From contig JACEFZ010006263.1 in the NCBI GenBank assembly GCA_014155875.1, positions 514,001 through 578,000 of the forward strand: a DNA stretch of 64,000 nt, given 5' to 3'. This stretch comes from Cepaea nemoralis. Its lineage: Eukaryota; Mollusca; Gastropoda; Stylommatophora; Helicidae. The position numbers and the translations under genes were made by a program. This document shows positions 1 through 12,026 of the stretch, piece by piece. The number at the start of each line of letters is the position of its first letter. Within the stretch, counting starts at the first letter, position 1. Under the pieces are notes generated by a model, which saw only the letters and a list, made by a program, of their open reading frames with translations, ran no database searches and was not told the DNA's origin.

Positions 1-584
1 ATGTGTATCACACTTTTAATGTTTTCATATGAAGCCCCCTCATAATAAACTTCACAATACAATATTTTACCTTTCATTTCACAAGGACTCTGGAAACACT
101 GTACAATTCTGCTGTTTTCAGGATATCTTGCAAAGTTAGACCCACCAGGTCTCTCACTAGGCCCAATGCCTGACTGCGAGTGTATAAATACTCGCCCACC
201 CTCCCTCCCAGCTTGACGGAAACTTGCTTTATCCATCAAAATACTGGAGGAAAATAAAGCAAGATGATATTTATCCTCAAATTTGTTGTAACTTCACATA
301 TAATTACATTACAATCCTTCTCTGTCAACTATTCAACAAATGCAAAGATGCTAGAAAACTAGTTCCATCTCTATCTTCACTTTTGATTCTTCTTGTTACA
401 ATCCATGTTCTACAATGTTTGCCCTCTTGTTTTATGTAATGCCAATCATGTTTAAAATTGACATTTGTCTACTCCATGCTGTTAAGCTGTTTCGAATCTC
501 ACTAGGTATTCCCCTGTAACAGGATGTGGCTTGTTTACTTTTGATATGTGTAACCAGTTCTCCTTTTGTTTTCATTTTTTCATA
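1..584. other. Unannotated AT-rich sequence
   Basis: I see no coding frame of credible length, no repeat family shared with the rest of the window and no RNA gene here. Short open frames are of chance length and composition. Confidence 0.5.
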
Positions 585-680
585 TCCATGCTGTTGATGT
601 CTTGGCAAGTTTACATTCAGTAGTTTGCCATTGCTTTCTGAATGATTGGCTCCCTTACCAACACGTTAAAACCCAGCGCA
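585..680 (-). repeat. SINE-A fragment
   Basis: Contains the SINE-A body signature CAGTAGTTTGCCATTGCTTT (minus-strand orientation) and the adjoining segment, but lacks the tRNA-like head. A second SINE-A copy in the same orientation follows almost directly. Confidence 0.6.
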
Positions 681-704
681 ACACGGTACACCTTCGTTTT
701 TTAA

Positions 705-945
705 AAATGCTGCATATCCCTTACAGGATGTTGCAGTCAACGCCAGCATTTTTCAGCTGCTATTGATGTACTTGGCAAGATTACGCTCAGTAGTTTGCCA
801 CTGCTTTCTGAGCAACCGGCTCACATACCCCGTAAGTTACCGGCGTGGCGAGAACCGCTACCAATTCTCATGCACATCACGTCACTCACAAGAACATACG
901 GGATTACAGTGAAAGACTCTAACCCCTAGGCCAGGGAGACCGGTT
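705..945 (-). repeat. SINE-A, subtype B, near full length
   Basis: Begins with the reverse complement of the family's 3' end (CATATCCCTTACAGGATG) and ends in a tRNA-like head near GGCCAGGGAGACCGG. Subtype B differs from other copies in its middle (CCGGCTCACATACCCCGTAAG). The same subtype recurs at 11045, 19150 and 38330. Confidence 0.7.
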
Positions 946-1700
946 TACAAAGGTAAAATCTAATAAGTTACTTCTTGCTAAAATGAACAGCAGAATGTCA
1001 CTCAATGCTGCAGCCCAATACATGTTTATATTGTCAATCCATCAGTCTAGTATAGCCATCCCTAGTAAGATCATGCTTCAGAGTAAACTTCCTTGAATGA
1101 ACTGTTTGATGGGAATATCCATGGAATCACATCTTATTTAGAATATCATATATTGCAGGTGATACACAAAACAATCTTTGCATGAACTCTATGCTACCAA
1201 TGCCAAACATGGGCAATGACAGAAAAAGAGAAAAGAAAAATTACAACAACGGAAATGAGATTCCTGAGAATAATACTCAACGTGTCAAGAAGAGAGAAAT
1301 GATGAAATCAGAACTAAAGTGTGGTTGAAAGCAGCACTACATTTAATTAGAAAACAGCAACTGACATGTTTAGGCTACCAACTAACAGTATACCACAACA
1401 AGCAATGATGTACAGACCAAATGGAATCAGAAGAAGAGCCTAACCATGTAAATGATGGACAGAGGGAATAATAACGTCCACAGGAATCTCGATACATGAA
1501 GCCCATAAACTGGCACTCTCCCACTGTCTATGCTTCACCATGACACCGCAATTTACAAGAGGAACGAGATGAGATACTCAAGTCATGTTTAACAAACTAT
1601 AGGGGTAACAAGGCAAGAGTTTGGTCTATCTCCGCAGAGAAGTTAAACTACCTGTGAAAGCGTCACATAAAACACAAACTCTGTAGCTCCGGTTACCCCC
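946..1700. other. Unannotated sequence
   Basis: No credible gene or recognised repeat. A C-rich run near 1697 and gradually GAAAG-rich text lead into the following degenerate tandem array. Confidence 0.45.
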
Positions 1701-2615
1701 CCCCTTAAGTAATAGTTACTCAAGAAAGAAAGAGTTACAGTAATAACTATCTAGTAAGGAAAGAGTCAGAGCAACAATTATTGAAGAACGAGTTTAAGCA
1801 GCATTTACAGGAGAAAGAGTTAAATTAACAATTACCTGAAGTAGAAAGTGACAAAATAACAACTATCTGGGGGAAAAAGATTTAAAGTAACAACTATGTG
1901 AGACAGAAATAGTTAAAGTAACAATTTTGTTGGAAGAAAAAAAAAGAGTTAAAGTAAAACTATCTAGAGAAAAAAAAACTTAAAGTAATAATTACTGGAG
2001 AAAGAAAGGGTTAAAGTAACAATAATCTGGGTTAGAAGGAGATAGTGACAACTATCTGAGGCAGAAAGGGAAAGAATAACAACTATCTTAGGTAGAAAGG
2101 AAAAGAATAGCAACTGTCTGAAGCAGAAAGGGAAAGAATAACTATCTGAGGTAGAATGGGAAAGAATACCAACCATCTGAGGTACAAAAGGAAAGAATAA
2201 CAAATATCTTAGGTAGAAAGGGAAATAATAACAACTATCTGATGCAGAAAGGGAAAGAATAACAACTGTCTGAGGCATACAAGGAAAAAATGACAATTAT
2301 CTTAGGTAGAAAGGAAAAGAATAACTGTCTGAAGCAGAAAGAGAAAGAATAATAACCATCTGAGGTACAAGGGGAAAGAATAACAAAAAATATCTTAGGT
2401 AAAAAGGGAAAGAATAAGAACTATCTGAGGTACAAAAGGAAAGAATAACAACTATCTTAGGCAGAAAGGGAAAGAATAACAACTATCTTAGGCAGAAAGG
2501 GAGAGAATAATAATTGTCTGAGGCAGAAAGGGAAAGAATAACTATATGAGGCAGAAAGGGAAAGAATAACTACTATCTGAGGTAGAAAAGGAAAGAATAA
2601 CAACCATCTATTAGA
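1701..2615. repeat. Degenerate ~31-bp minisatellite
   Basis: About 28 diverged copies of a purine-rich unit of about 31 bp containing AGAAAGGGAAAGAATAAC and AACTATCTGAGG. Left copies (1701-2000) are much more diverged than those at 2050-2600, the usual edge decay of a minisatellite. Open frames on the minus strand (F/S/L/P-rich) are products of the repeat, not genes. Confidence 0.85.
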
Positions 2616-2941
2616 GAATTGTTTTGCTGAACTGGCAGCTTCTACAGCTGGTCTTGTTCCAGATGTACTGGTGTAACTTTCCTACGAAGTCAACTAGGGA
2701 GGCCAATAGAGGGATCATGCTGCATGGGCAACACTTGGTCTCTATAATTCAGCCCAGGTTTTGTGCTATGGAGAGGTATAACTCCATCCCTGGTCCCCGC
2801 CATGGATTATAGTTATTATGTCTGTTGTGATGCACAGTGTAACAGAATATCGTCTGTTAAGACAGCAAGGTGCTAGTACATTTCATAGAACCAAAAACAG
2901 AGGTTTTGTTAATCCGGTCATTATTACTGTCATCCCCTAAC

Positions 2942-3165
2942 ATATGGCAGTAGCTGTAGCACAATGGCTAGCATGCTTGCCCTGTTTACCCAGTGACATG
3001 AATTCAAATCCCATCCTATTATTTTTAATAACCTAGACTCCCAGGTTGACCCAACCAAGAATGGTGCCAATAGATGACCTAGAAAGTCAAGGTCGCCCAT
3101 TTAGTACTGACTGGATGAAAAATATGCGGCTAGCAATACACACCCAATACGTCTCATTATAAAAT
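2942..3165 (+). repeat. Possible tRNA-derived SINE
   Basis: TAGCACAATGG fits a pol III A box and ATTCAAATC near 3002 resembles a B box, with the expected spacing of about 45 nt. It is followed by GACTCCCAGGTTGACC and further non-coding body. Only one copy is visible in the window, so family status is inferred. Confidence 0.35.
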
Positions 3166-3167
3166 AG

Positions 3168-6100
3168 ATCATTGCGATCCCTACCATAGACATTATGTCA
3201 CATGTCATTGTTAACTGTAATCCCTACCATAGACATTATGTCACATGTCATTGTTAACTGTAATCCCTACCATAGACATTATGTCACATGTCATTGTTAC
3301 TGAAATCCCTACCATAGACATTATGTCACATGTCATTGTTAATGAAATCCCTACCATAGACATTATGTCACATGTCATTGTTACTGAAATCCCTACCATA
3401 GACATTATGTCACATGTCATTGTTACTGAAATCCCTACCATAGACATTATGTCACAGGTCATTGTTACTGCAATCCCTACCATAGACATTATGTCACAGG
3501 TCATTGTTACTGAAATCTCTACCATAGACATTATGTCACAGGTCATTGTTACCTCAATCCCTACCATAGACATTATGTCACAGGTCATTGTTACTGAAAT
3601 CCCTACCATAGACATTATGTCACATGTCATTGTTACTGCAATCCCTACCATAGACATTATGTCAGAGGTCATTGTTACCTCAATTCCTACCATAGACATT
3701 ATGTCACAGGTCACTGTTACTGCAATCCCTACCATAGACATTATGTCACAGGTCATTGTTACCTCAATCCCTACCATAGACATTATGTCACAGGTCATTG
3801 TTACTGCAATCCCTACCATAGACATTATGTCACAGGTCATTGTTACTGCAATCCCTACCATAGACATTATGTCACAGGTCATTGTTACTGCAATCCCTAC
3901 CATAGACATTATGTCACAGGTCATTGTTACTGCAATCCCTACCATAGACATTATGTCACAGGTCATTGTTACTGAAATCCCTACCATAGACATTATGTCA
4001 CATGTCATTGTTACTGCAATCCCTACCATAGACATTATGTCACAGGTCATTGTTACCTCAATCCCTACCATAGACATTATGTCACAGGTCATTGTTACTG
4101 CAATCCCTACCATAGACATTATGTCACAGGTCATTGTTACCTCAATCCCTACCATAGACATTATGTCACAGGTCATTGTTACTGCAATCCCTACCATAGA
4201 CATTATGTCACAGGTCATTGTTACTGCAATCCCTACCATAGACATTATGTCACAGGTCACTGCTACTGCAATCCCTACCACAGACATTATGTCACAGGTC
4301 ATTGTTACTGTAATCTCTACCATAGACATTATGTCACAGGTCATTGTTACTGCAACCCCTACCATAGACATTATGTCACAGGTCATTGTTACCTCAATCC
4401 CTACCATAGACATTATGTCACAGGTCATTGTTACTGTAATCTCTACCATAGACATTATGTCACAGGTCATTGTTACTGAAATCTCTACCATAGACATTAT
4501 GTCACAGGTCATTGTTACCTCAATCCCTACCATAGACATTATGTCACAGGTCATTGTTACTGTAATCTCTACCATAGACATTATGTCACAGGTCATTGTT
4601 ACTGCAATCCCTACCATAAACATTATGTCACAGGTCATTGTTACTGAAATCCCTACCATAGACATTATGTCACAGGTCATTGTTACTGCAATCCCTACCA
4701 TAGACATTATGTCACAGGTCATTGTTACTGAAATCCCTACCATAGACATTATGTCACAGGTCATTGTTACTGTAATCTCTACCATAGACATTATGTCACA
4801 TGTCATTGTTACTGAAATCCCTACCACAGACATTATGTCACATGTCATTGTTACTGAAATCCCTACCATAGACATTATGTCACATGTCATTGTTACTAAA
4901 ATCCCTACCATAGACATTAGGTCACAGGTCATTGTTACCTCAATCCCTACCATAGACATTATGTCACAGGTCATTGTTACTGTAATCTCTACCATAGACA
5001 TTATGTCACAGGTCATTGTTACCTCAATCCCTACCATAGACATTATGTCACAGGTCATTGTTACCTCAATCCCTACCATAGACATTATGTCACAGGTCAT
5101 TGTTACCTCAATCCCTACCATAGACATTATGTCACAGGTCATTGTTACCTCAATCCCTACCATAGACATTATGTCACAGGTCATTGTTACCTCAATCCCT
5201 ACCATAGACATTATGTCACATGTCATTGTTACTGCAATCCCTACCATAGACATTATGTCACAGGTCATTGTTACTGAAATCCCTACCATAGACATTATGT
5301 CACAGATCATTGTTACTGCAATCCCTACCATAGACATTATGTCACAGATCACTATAATCTCTGCCAGACATTATGTCACAGATCACTATAATCTCTGCCA
5401 GACATTATGTCACAGATCACTATAATCTCTGCCAGACATTATGTCACATGTCATTGTTACTGAAATCCCTACCATAGACATTATGTCACATGTCATTGTT
5501 ACTGCAATCCCTACCATAGACATTATGTCACAGATCACTATAATCTCTACCATAGACATTATGTCACAGGTCATTGTTACTGAAATCCCTACCATAGACA
5601 TTATGTCACATGTCATTGTTACTGCAATCCCTACCATGGACATTATGTCACAGGTCATTGTTACTGAAATCTCTACCATGGACATTATGTCACAGGTCAT
5701 TGTTAACTGTGATCCCTACCATAGATATTATGTCACAGGTCATTGTTACTGCAATCCCTACCATAGACATTATGTCACAGGTCATTGTTACTGAAATCCC
5801 TACCATAGACATTATGTCACAGATCACTATAATCTCTGCCAGACAATGTCACAGATCACTATAATCTCTGCCAGACATAATGTCACAGATCACTATAATC
5901 TCTGCCAGACATTATGTCACAGATCACTATAATCTCTGCCAGACATAATGTCACAGATCACTATAATCTCTGCCGGACATTATGTCACAGATCACTATAA
6001 TGCCTGCCAGACATTATGTCACAGATCACTATAATGTCTGCCAGACATTATGTCACAGATCACTATAATAATCTCTGCCGGACATTATGTCACAGATCAC

Positions 6101-6351
6101 TATAATGTCTGCCAGACATTATGTCACAGATCACTATAATGTCTGCCAGACATTATGTCACAGATCACTATAATAATCTCTGCAGGACATTATGTCACAG
6201 ATCACTATAATGTCTGCCAGACATTATGTCACAGATCACTATAATATAATCTCTACCACAGACACTATGCCTTAGATCATTATTGCTGTAATCCCTATTA
6301 CAAAGAACATGTCATAGATCATTATTACTGAAATCAATTCCACAGACACAA
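3168..6351. repeat. 42-bp minisatellite with 34-bp variant block, open on both strands
   Basis: About 50 head-to-tail copies of a 42-bp unit (core GACATTATGTCACAGGTCAT) run to about 5345. From there 34-bp variants with CAGATCACTATAATCTCTG alternate with the original unit and dominate from 5820 to 6250, then decay until about 6351. Because 42 is a multiple of 3 and no frame-breaking stop is fixed in the unit, both strands stay open for more than 700 codons: TIDIMSQVIVTAIP repeats on + and CDIMSMVGIxVTMT on -. Variants cycle at a few positions (GG/TG/GA after CACA; CTG/CCT before CAATCC). I consider it non-coding: there is no signal, no flanking exon, and the two strands are equally open. Confidence 0.9.
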
Positions 6352-7437
6352 TGTATTATTATTACTTACTTATTTAATTAAGTTCAATCAATAAAAATTC
6401 TATGGAAGCTAATCAATAATTCTTCTTCCTCCTTTCCTCTCCCAGTGGAGCCTGTCCTCACTTAACACACGCCAAATCTGTTATAGACTTGATGATAATT
6501 GATTGGACTTTGCAACTAAAGAAAGGTTTCTACGGGATAAGATGGCTAGGAGTTATTAAGTTATTATTTTATATATTAGTTATTAAGTCTACCCACACCA
6601 ACCCTCCTTGGCCGCCTCTTTTGACATAAATGGCAGGTTAAAGCTTTACTATCGGAACTATCCTTTGCTTCTCTTATGGACCCGAAACGCCAGTGGCAGT
6701 CAATTATATTTCCTACTGATGTATTTACTTATCAATTAACTTACTAATGACAAATGAATATATAGTTACTTCTAAAAATAAACACGACTTCAAAATGGAT
6801 GACAAATGTCAAACCCGGACGTTAAAAAACGTTAAGTTTCGACTTGACAGTTTCGACTTTCAAATTTCTGACAGCATAAAGTTTAAACTAAACAGTAAAC
6901 TCGACTTTTGAAACCCGATGTTCTTAACAAGAGGTGATAATATAAACATTTCTGCTCCCACACAGTACTGTATAAATATAGGATCATGTTATCATATTGC
7001 CAACGTCCCTTACTCTTAATTGAAAACGACCACAAACAGGAATCACAGCCAGAACCGTCACGGCCATTGAATCGAAATATTTATAATAAACAACCTCAAT
7101 CAATCTCATTAATTTCATTTCCAAAGGGAATGATCAAATTATCATTATATTATGTTTATAATGAATAACAACTGCTAACTACAACTGGCTAGGACAAAAG
7201 AAAACATGTAACTAATGCAAGATCATAGCTCACATTTCCGATCTTACCAACAACATATCCATATCAAAAATGTAAGATCGCGTGATGCCTGTTTTCTATA
7301 TTTGAGCTTTCTGTGTTTTCCCTGTTTTCTAGGAAACTAGGTGGCAGCACTTGTTGTTGTTGTTGGCTTAAGCCACTTCGTGGCTAAATTTGGCTACGTG
7401 ATAAATGTAGCATCTTATTAATATTCTTAAACAAGTG
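6352..7437. other. Unannotated AT-rich sequence
   Basis: No credible gene. Local runs near 6790-6905 repeat variations of GTTTCGACTT and AAACGTTAAG, but no clean array is formed. Confidence 0.45.
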
Positions 7438-7630
7438 CATCGGTACAACTATCTCGGGACAGGCATAAGTCATAAAACGTCTGATGGGAGGTGCCTTGAA
7501 GAGATTGGAATAAGAATCGCACGGCGAGGGTAGCCTTTTGCAAGATGGAAAACGTACTGACCAATAAAAAGATGGCATTTGCAACGAGAAAAAGAGTGTT
7601 GAAGTGCTACATAGAACCTATACCTATACC
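7438..7630 (+). pseudogene. RTE-like LINE (LINE-B) RT-thumb fragment
   Basis: The plus strand encodes, with frame breaks, the conserved stretch after the reverse-transcriptase palm: YNYLG..., SDGRCLEEI, RIA, then a degraded NILTNKK-type segment and the CYIEP start of the C-terminal domain. The same order is much better preserved in the LINE at 62135-64000. Confidence 0.7.
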
Positions 7631-7949
7631 TTTGTGTGATGTTTATCAAACGCGTACTTAAACTTTACGTCCGCTAACAGGAAGGTGGTAGGCTCATGTA
7701 AACATAATGGTCAATTGGATTTCAACGTTGACTTCTAGTTCAGAAGCACTGGTAAAATACTTAACGTAACACTGCCTAGAAAATTGACCCGGAGTTGGTT
7801 CCAGCGTCTTACAAAGGGCATGCACATTTATAATTTAATAATTAATTATTTGTTTGAGTATTTTTTTCCTGCATCAGAATCTACTTCTTACTTTAACTAT
7901 TTAAAAAGGCGGGAAGTCGGTTTCGGGGCCGATTTTTTAGAGAGCGGGA

Positions 7950-8060
7950 AGAGGCGTTGATGTAGTGGTCAGACGCATGGCTGATCCACGACTCTGGTGA
8001 TCGGGTGAGATGCCGAAACGCCCAGTCTTATCGGAATGGTACATGACGATGATGAGTTGT
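7950..8060 (+). pseudogene. LINE-B 3' end fragment
   Basis: Carries the C-terminal coding text ...LIHDSGDRVRW...-like (GCTGATCCACGACTCTGGTG) followed by a GATGATGA tail, as in the many other LINE-B 3' ends in the window. Confidence 0.65.
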
Positions 8061-8189
8061 GGATGCCTAGTAGTTGGAGCGTTTGCCTGTCAAGACAGTG
8101 GTTCGTTTTTAATCTCTAGCAGAGACCATATTAAATTGTCCGATTAGTACAGGTCCCTAGCTGACCCAGCCTCATAAAAATCAGTTATC

Positions 8190-8510
8190 AAGTATCTTGT
8201 CGAGTGGCGTGGACGATCAAGCTTCTCTACATCTTACGATTTCCAACAGCATGTATCATCGCACTAACACTCTTCCATGCCATGGCACTAGGCTGTCAGG
8301 AATCGTCTCTGTCTTCCTTGATCCCTGTTTCCACTTATATTTCCAGTTGTTGCAATATGTTCTGGTATTTCTCTTCTGAAACTGGTCGAAATGATGACTG
8401 CCTCTTTCTGTTTGCGATAAAACTGTTTTTGTGTCTCAGCCTGAGCCAACATGCTTAAATTACTCATATTGACTGTCCAAGGAGCTTTCTCTTTGGAGCC
8501 TCATTGAATG
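8190..8510 (-). pseudogene. LINE-B C-terminal fragment, minus strand
   Basis: The minus strand encodes the diverged C-terminal region of the RTE-like element (HGR..., GKIxGxRxRGRQR..., FFGH... order). It converges on the oppositely oriented fragment at 8525. Confidence 0.6.
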
Positions 8511-8524
8511 TTTTTAAAACTAAT

Positions 8525-8720
8525 TGTGAGGGGTCGGATCCAGAGGACAATATATTGACCAGAAAGATAGATAGAGGAAGACAGCTTGAGAAGATTCTTG
8601 ACAGTCTTGGGTCATGGCACGGAGGGGAGCCAACACATGAATTGATCTATGACGTCGGAGATCTAATTTGTGGAGAGGCATGATTACTCACGCCAGCCGG
8701 CAAGACACTGGATAATGATG
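8525..8720 (+). pseudogene. LINE-B C-terminal fragment, plus strand
   Basis: Plus strand reads the RxRGRQLEKILDSLGSWHG...THELIYDVGD-type C-terminus and ends in a GATGATGATA tail typical of the family. Confidence 0.65.
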
Positions 8721-8752
8721 ATATTAAATTAGCAACAGATACGTAACTTGTG

Positions 8753-8935
8753 GAGTAGCAGCTGGCCGAGTGGTTAGAATGCCGCGTTTTCCTTCGTGAG
8801 GCCCGGTTCAAATCCTGGATTTTTTTATGTCCCGGGGGGGGGGGGGGAGAAACAAAACCCTAACCTGCACAGTTCGCAGCGACTGCTCTAGCCAGACAGC
8901 CTTACTTCATCAGGCTCAAGACCCCCATCTCTCCT
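8753..8935 (+). repeat. tRNA Ser/Leu-like SINE, G-run inside
   Basis: TGGCCGAGTGG (A box) and GGTTCAAATCC (B box) about 50 nt apart mark a class II tRNA-derived head. Downstream, after a run of G at 8827-8846, the text AAACCCTAACCTGCACAGTTC...GCGACTGC recurs at 42395-42480, which makes it an interspersed family rather than a tRNA gene. Confidence 0.6.
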
Positions 8936-9255
8936 ATACGGCAATTTTCATTTGCTTCTTGTCAGGACACGCTCATTTGTTTTTCTGTCTGTCCATGATA
9001 GTCTTTGCCTCTGAAACCATTGCTATCAAATGTTTCTCGGCGTGTCGGCTTATTGTCCACGTTTCACATTTATATAAAAATACATGTTCTATGTAGCATT
9101 TTTTCTCGTAGCAACTGACATTTATTGGTCAGTATATTTTCCATCTCGCAAAAGGCCACCTTTGTCATAGCGATTCTTGGTCTAATCTCTTCAAGGCACC
9201 TACCCCAGATTTCGTCACTTGGAGGTGACAGACACGAATCTCGGTCGGTCAATTT
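8936..9255 (-). pseudogene. LINE-B internal fragment
   Basis: On the minus strand: residues matching the segment around IRPRIAMTKVAFCEMENILTNK and the following C-terminal domain start, with stops. Matches the order of the LINE at the right window edge. Confidence 0.65.
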
Positions 9256-9286
9256 AACTTCCCATTGTTATGTTGTCAAGTGGGTC

Positions 9287-9756
9287 CTCTAGTCCAGTGG
9301 TTCTCAACCAGTGGGGAATTCCCCCCCAGGGGGGAATTTTAGGGTTTCCAGGGGGGGGGGGGATGAAGACCATTTCAAGATCGCGTTAATACAAGAACCG
9401 ATTACTTGATATTGTTTTTTCCTTCATACTTTACAGTTAAGTACGTCTCATCCTTCTAAAATTCATTTTATAAAGTCAGTAGACCCACAAATGTTTTATG
9501 TGGATGTCTAGACTTGTTTTAGTATGTACTATTAAATTTACTTTACACTTTTACGTATACTGTATAGGGGTGGGGATATTTTTATATGAAATATGATGGG
9601 GGGGGGGGGATGATGTTCTGAAAATACGATGAAAGGAAAGGGGGGGGGGCGCCACGGACCAAATTTTTTATAGGAAGGGGGGGGGGGGAATGACGTTCTG
9701 AAAATATGGTGAAGGGGGGAACGGGCCAAAAAAGGTTGAGAACCACTGCTCTAGTC
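9287..9756. mobile_element. hAT-type MITE with 8-bp target duplication
   Basis: The element occupies 9295-9748. Its ends are perfect inverted repeats (CAGTGGTTCTCAACC / GGTTGAGAACCACTG) and it is flanked by a perfect 8-bp direct repeat CTCTAGTC at 9287-9294 and 9749-9756. The CAGTGGTTCTCAA terminus and 8-bp duplication are hallmarks of hAT elements. It has no transposase and is non-autonomous. Internally it is rich in G runs of 9-12 bases, which repeat with ATGACGTTCTGAAAATA-like text (9610, 9690), an internal tandem duplication. Confidence 0.92.
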
Positions 9757-10190
9757 TCTACTTCTTTCTTACACTTCTATGAGTGCCAATAATATATGTG
9801 TTTATTTATGAACTGGCACATAGTGTCATATCCCCTGTAAGTGGATCCTCATCACACAACTGGGTTAAACTTGACCCCCCCCCCCTCCCCTCTATTAACT
9901 ACGACCCGAAGAAATGTGACCTAATATTAAATACGACCCGAGGTACTACTTCATATTAAATACGACTTGACCCCTAACATTAATTAATTATCCATAATTT
10001 ACAGTCATTTATTTGTCAAACTGATACGAATTTTTAGAGCTGTCTAGGTAGTAAACTGGCCATCCCAGCTCAAATATCGTGGCCTCGAATATGTGTAGGC
10101 CTAACATTTCACACCCCAGAGGCAGTATGTTAAAATCTTAGTTAAATATTTCTCTTCGTAGTTCTATAGGTTTATAAATCTATATTTAAC
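9757..10190. other. Unannotated sequence
   Basis: Contains a C run at 9877-9893 and three diverged copies of ATACGACCCGA(A/G)G-like text at 9890-9975. No gene or known repeat seen. Confidence 0.4.
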
Positions 10191-10194
10191 ATGC

Positions 10195-10374
10195 CTTTCA
10201 ATGCCACTGGCGAAGGAGTTACGGACGCGATTCGTGATCCCACATACTCGCGTTCGAAACACAGCTGCACGCGATTTGGCAGCAGACCGCGATGTGCTTT
10301 CTTTTTTTTCACAAAAGAGTATGGGTGCCGGTCTTTCAGAAAGCAATGGCAAACTACTGAACGTAAAACTTCTT
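10195..10374 (+). repeat. SINE-A, 3' end replaced
   Basis: tRNA-like head with GGCGAAGGAGTTACGGACGC and B box GTTCGAAAC, then the body CAGAAAGCAATGGCAAACTA. It stops inside the body at the inverted-repeat unit starting at 10375, so that unit probably inserted into or broke this SINE. Confidence 0.75.
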
Positions 10375-10588
10375 GGAAGCACTAGACTCGAATTTTGCTC
10401 TCGTTTGAGCTTGTCAGTAGTGCATATCCCTGAATGGACCCGGGATCAAACCCGGATCACTGGCGTGCGACGCGAGTGTCAAACAACGCGGCACACACTA
10501 GACGCCACCAAATTATCACACTAGACTATGACAGTCACCCATTGTAGGCTATTATCAAAATCTGCCGAAACTCGAGTCTAGTGCTTCC
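10375..10588. repeat. 214-bp segment bounded by 23-bp inverted repeats
   Basis: The left end GGAAGCACTAGACTCGA (10375) matches the reverse complement of the right end (10566-10588), with two differences over 23 bp. The interior contains tRNA-like text with GATCAAACCCGGATCACTGG. No coding capacity. It may be a MITE, but I found no convincing target duplication. Confidence 0.6.
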
Positions 10589-11044
10589 AACTGACGTGGA
10601 CAAGGCCTTAAGTGCATATCGGAATACGATCAGCGTTGCCAGTAGTGGGTTGTGCTCAATGTTTGAATCTCAAATACCGGGGAAAAAATTAAAAAAACTC
10701 CGAGATGTTGATTGTATACATTATATAGCCAAATTCAGCAACCTTTAGCAATACTATTATAGCTATGAAAACGCAGCTAAACATCGTTGCATATAACTGT
10801 CTGCAGCTGTGAACATCGTCGGTGAGGCATTCCTTCTAGTCTGCTTTTCCCGATAAGCCAAATTTCTACATTTTACAACATAACCCAAAATGGATCTGGA
10901 CTGAGATAAAATTTCATAGATAAGTTTGCTGTTGTTATTATTATTCAATTGTTCATTAAATAGCTTGTCCTGTGCAGAACTTCTTCCCAATAACGTCTTT
11001 TCCTTCTTTGAGTAGGCATTAGTTTTTTAGGCAGTGTAATGTAA
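10589..11044. other. Unannotated sequence
   Basis: No supported gene or shared repeat. Simple AT-rich text near 10930. Confidence 0.4.
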
Positions 11045-11290
11045 ATAAGCCGGTCTCTCTGGCTGTGGGGTTACAACACTTTCTCTCTGTAATCCCGTTT
11101 ATCACGCAGAGTCTCGTTGCGGAGCGAGAGCTGAGGTGGTTCGACCCCCGCTCGTGACTTGCGGGATACTGAGCCGGCCGCTCAGAAAGTAATGGCAAAC
11201 TACTGAGCGTAATCTTGCCAAGAGATCAACATACAGTTGAAAGATGCTGGTGTTGACAGCTAAGTCCTGTAAAGGATATGCTAAAAAATA
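11045..11290 (+). repeat. SINE-A, subtype B
   Basis: tRNA-like head beginning CCGGTCTCTCTGGCTGTGGG, B-box-like GGTTCGACCCCC, body CAGAAAGTAATGGCAAACTA and 3' end CCTGTAAAGGATATG. Essentially full length. Confidence 0.75.
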
Positions 11291-11464
11291 AAATGTAAAT
11301 AAGGCAATCCGCCATTGCTCACCACTGTCTCTATGAAGGGGTTTGTCCACCAATGCGAACTTGAGAAGATAACCAACAACTATCGGCTGCTCTCATGCGT
11401 AATCTACCGCCGGGTCACGTGATTTCACGTAACTCTTCTGGGGGAAGAGCCTTCTATGGGTTTA

Positions 11465-11700
11465 GTTAGTTACATATCCTTTACAGGACGTTTGCAGTCA
11501 ACACCAGCATTTTTTTTGCCGTTGATGGTGTCTCGGCAAGCTTACGTTCAGTAGTTTGTCATTGCTTTCTGGACGACCGGCACCCATACCAACTCGTTAA
11601 AAACCAGCGCAACGCAGTCTGCTGCCAAATCGCGCGCAGTTGTGCTTTGATCGCGGGTATACGGGATCACGAACCGCGTTCGTAACATCTTCACCACGGA
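11465..11700 (-). repeat. SINE-A
   Basis: Reverse-complement copy beginning at the 3' end (CATATCCTTTACAGGACG) and running to the tRNA-like head near TCTTCACCACGG. A second copy in the same orientation follows. Confidence 0.75.
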
Positions 11701-11719
11701 GACGGCCTTCTATGGGTTG

Positions 11720-11925
11720 TTAGTTGCATGTCCTTTACAGCAGTCAACCCCAATATTTTTGGCTGTTCATGATTCCTCGGCAAGTTAACGTTCAGTATGC
11801 TATTACTTTTTCAACGGCCAGCACTCATACCATTTCATAAAAAAACCAGCACTGCTGTGTTTCAAACGCGGGTATGCGGGATTACGAACTGCGTTCGTAA
11901 CACCTTCACCACGGGTACTTCATCT
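11720..11925 (-). repeat. SINE-A
   Basis: Reverse-complement copy from GCATGTCCTTTACAG to ACACCTTCACCACGG. It is slightly shorter in the body than its left neighbour. The two form a head-to-tail pair. Confidence 0.72.
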
Positions 11926-12026
11926 TAATATCGGTGTCCCGTAGGTTTGCAGAGGAAGAGAATTAATGCCTTACAGCTCCTTTTCAATGACGATACCCTA
12001 TTTCATCAACCATTATTATTATTTAG

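Noticed and set aside
3241..5425. Long open frames (703 and 726 codons) on both strands
   Set aside because: They are products of a 42-bp tandem repeat whose period is divisible by 3. Both strands are equally open and nothing else supports a gene.
1701..6351. CRISPR array
   Set aside because: The units are contiguous, without unique spacers, in animal DNA; these are minisatellites.
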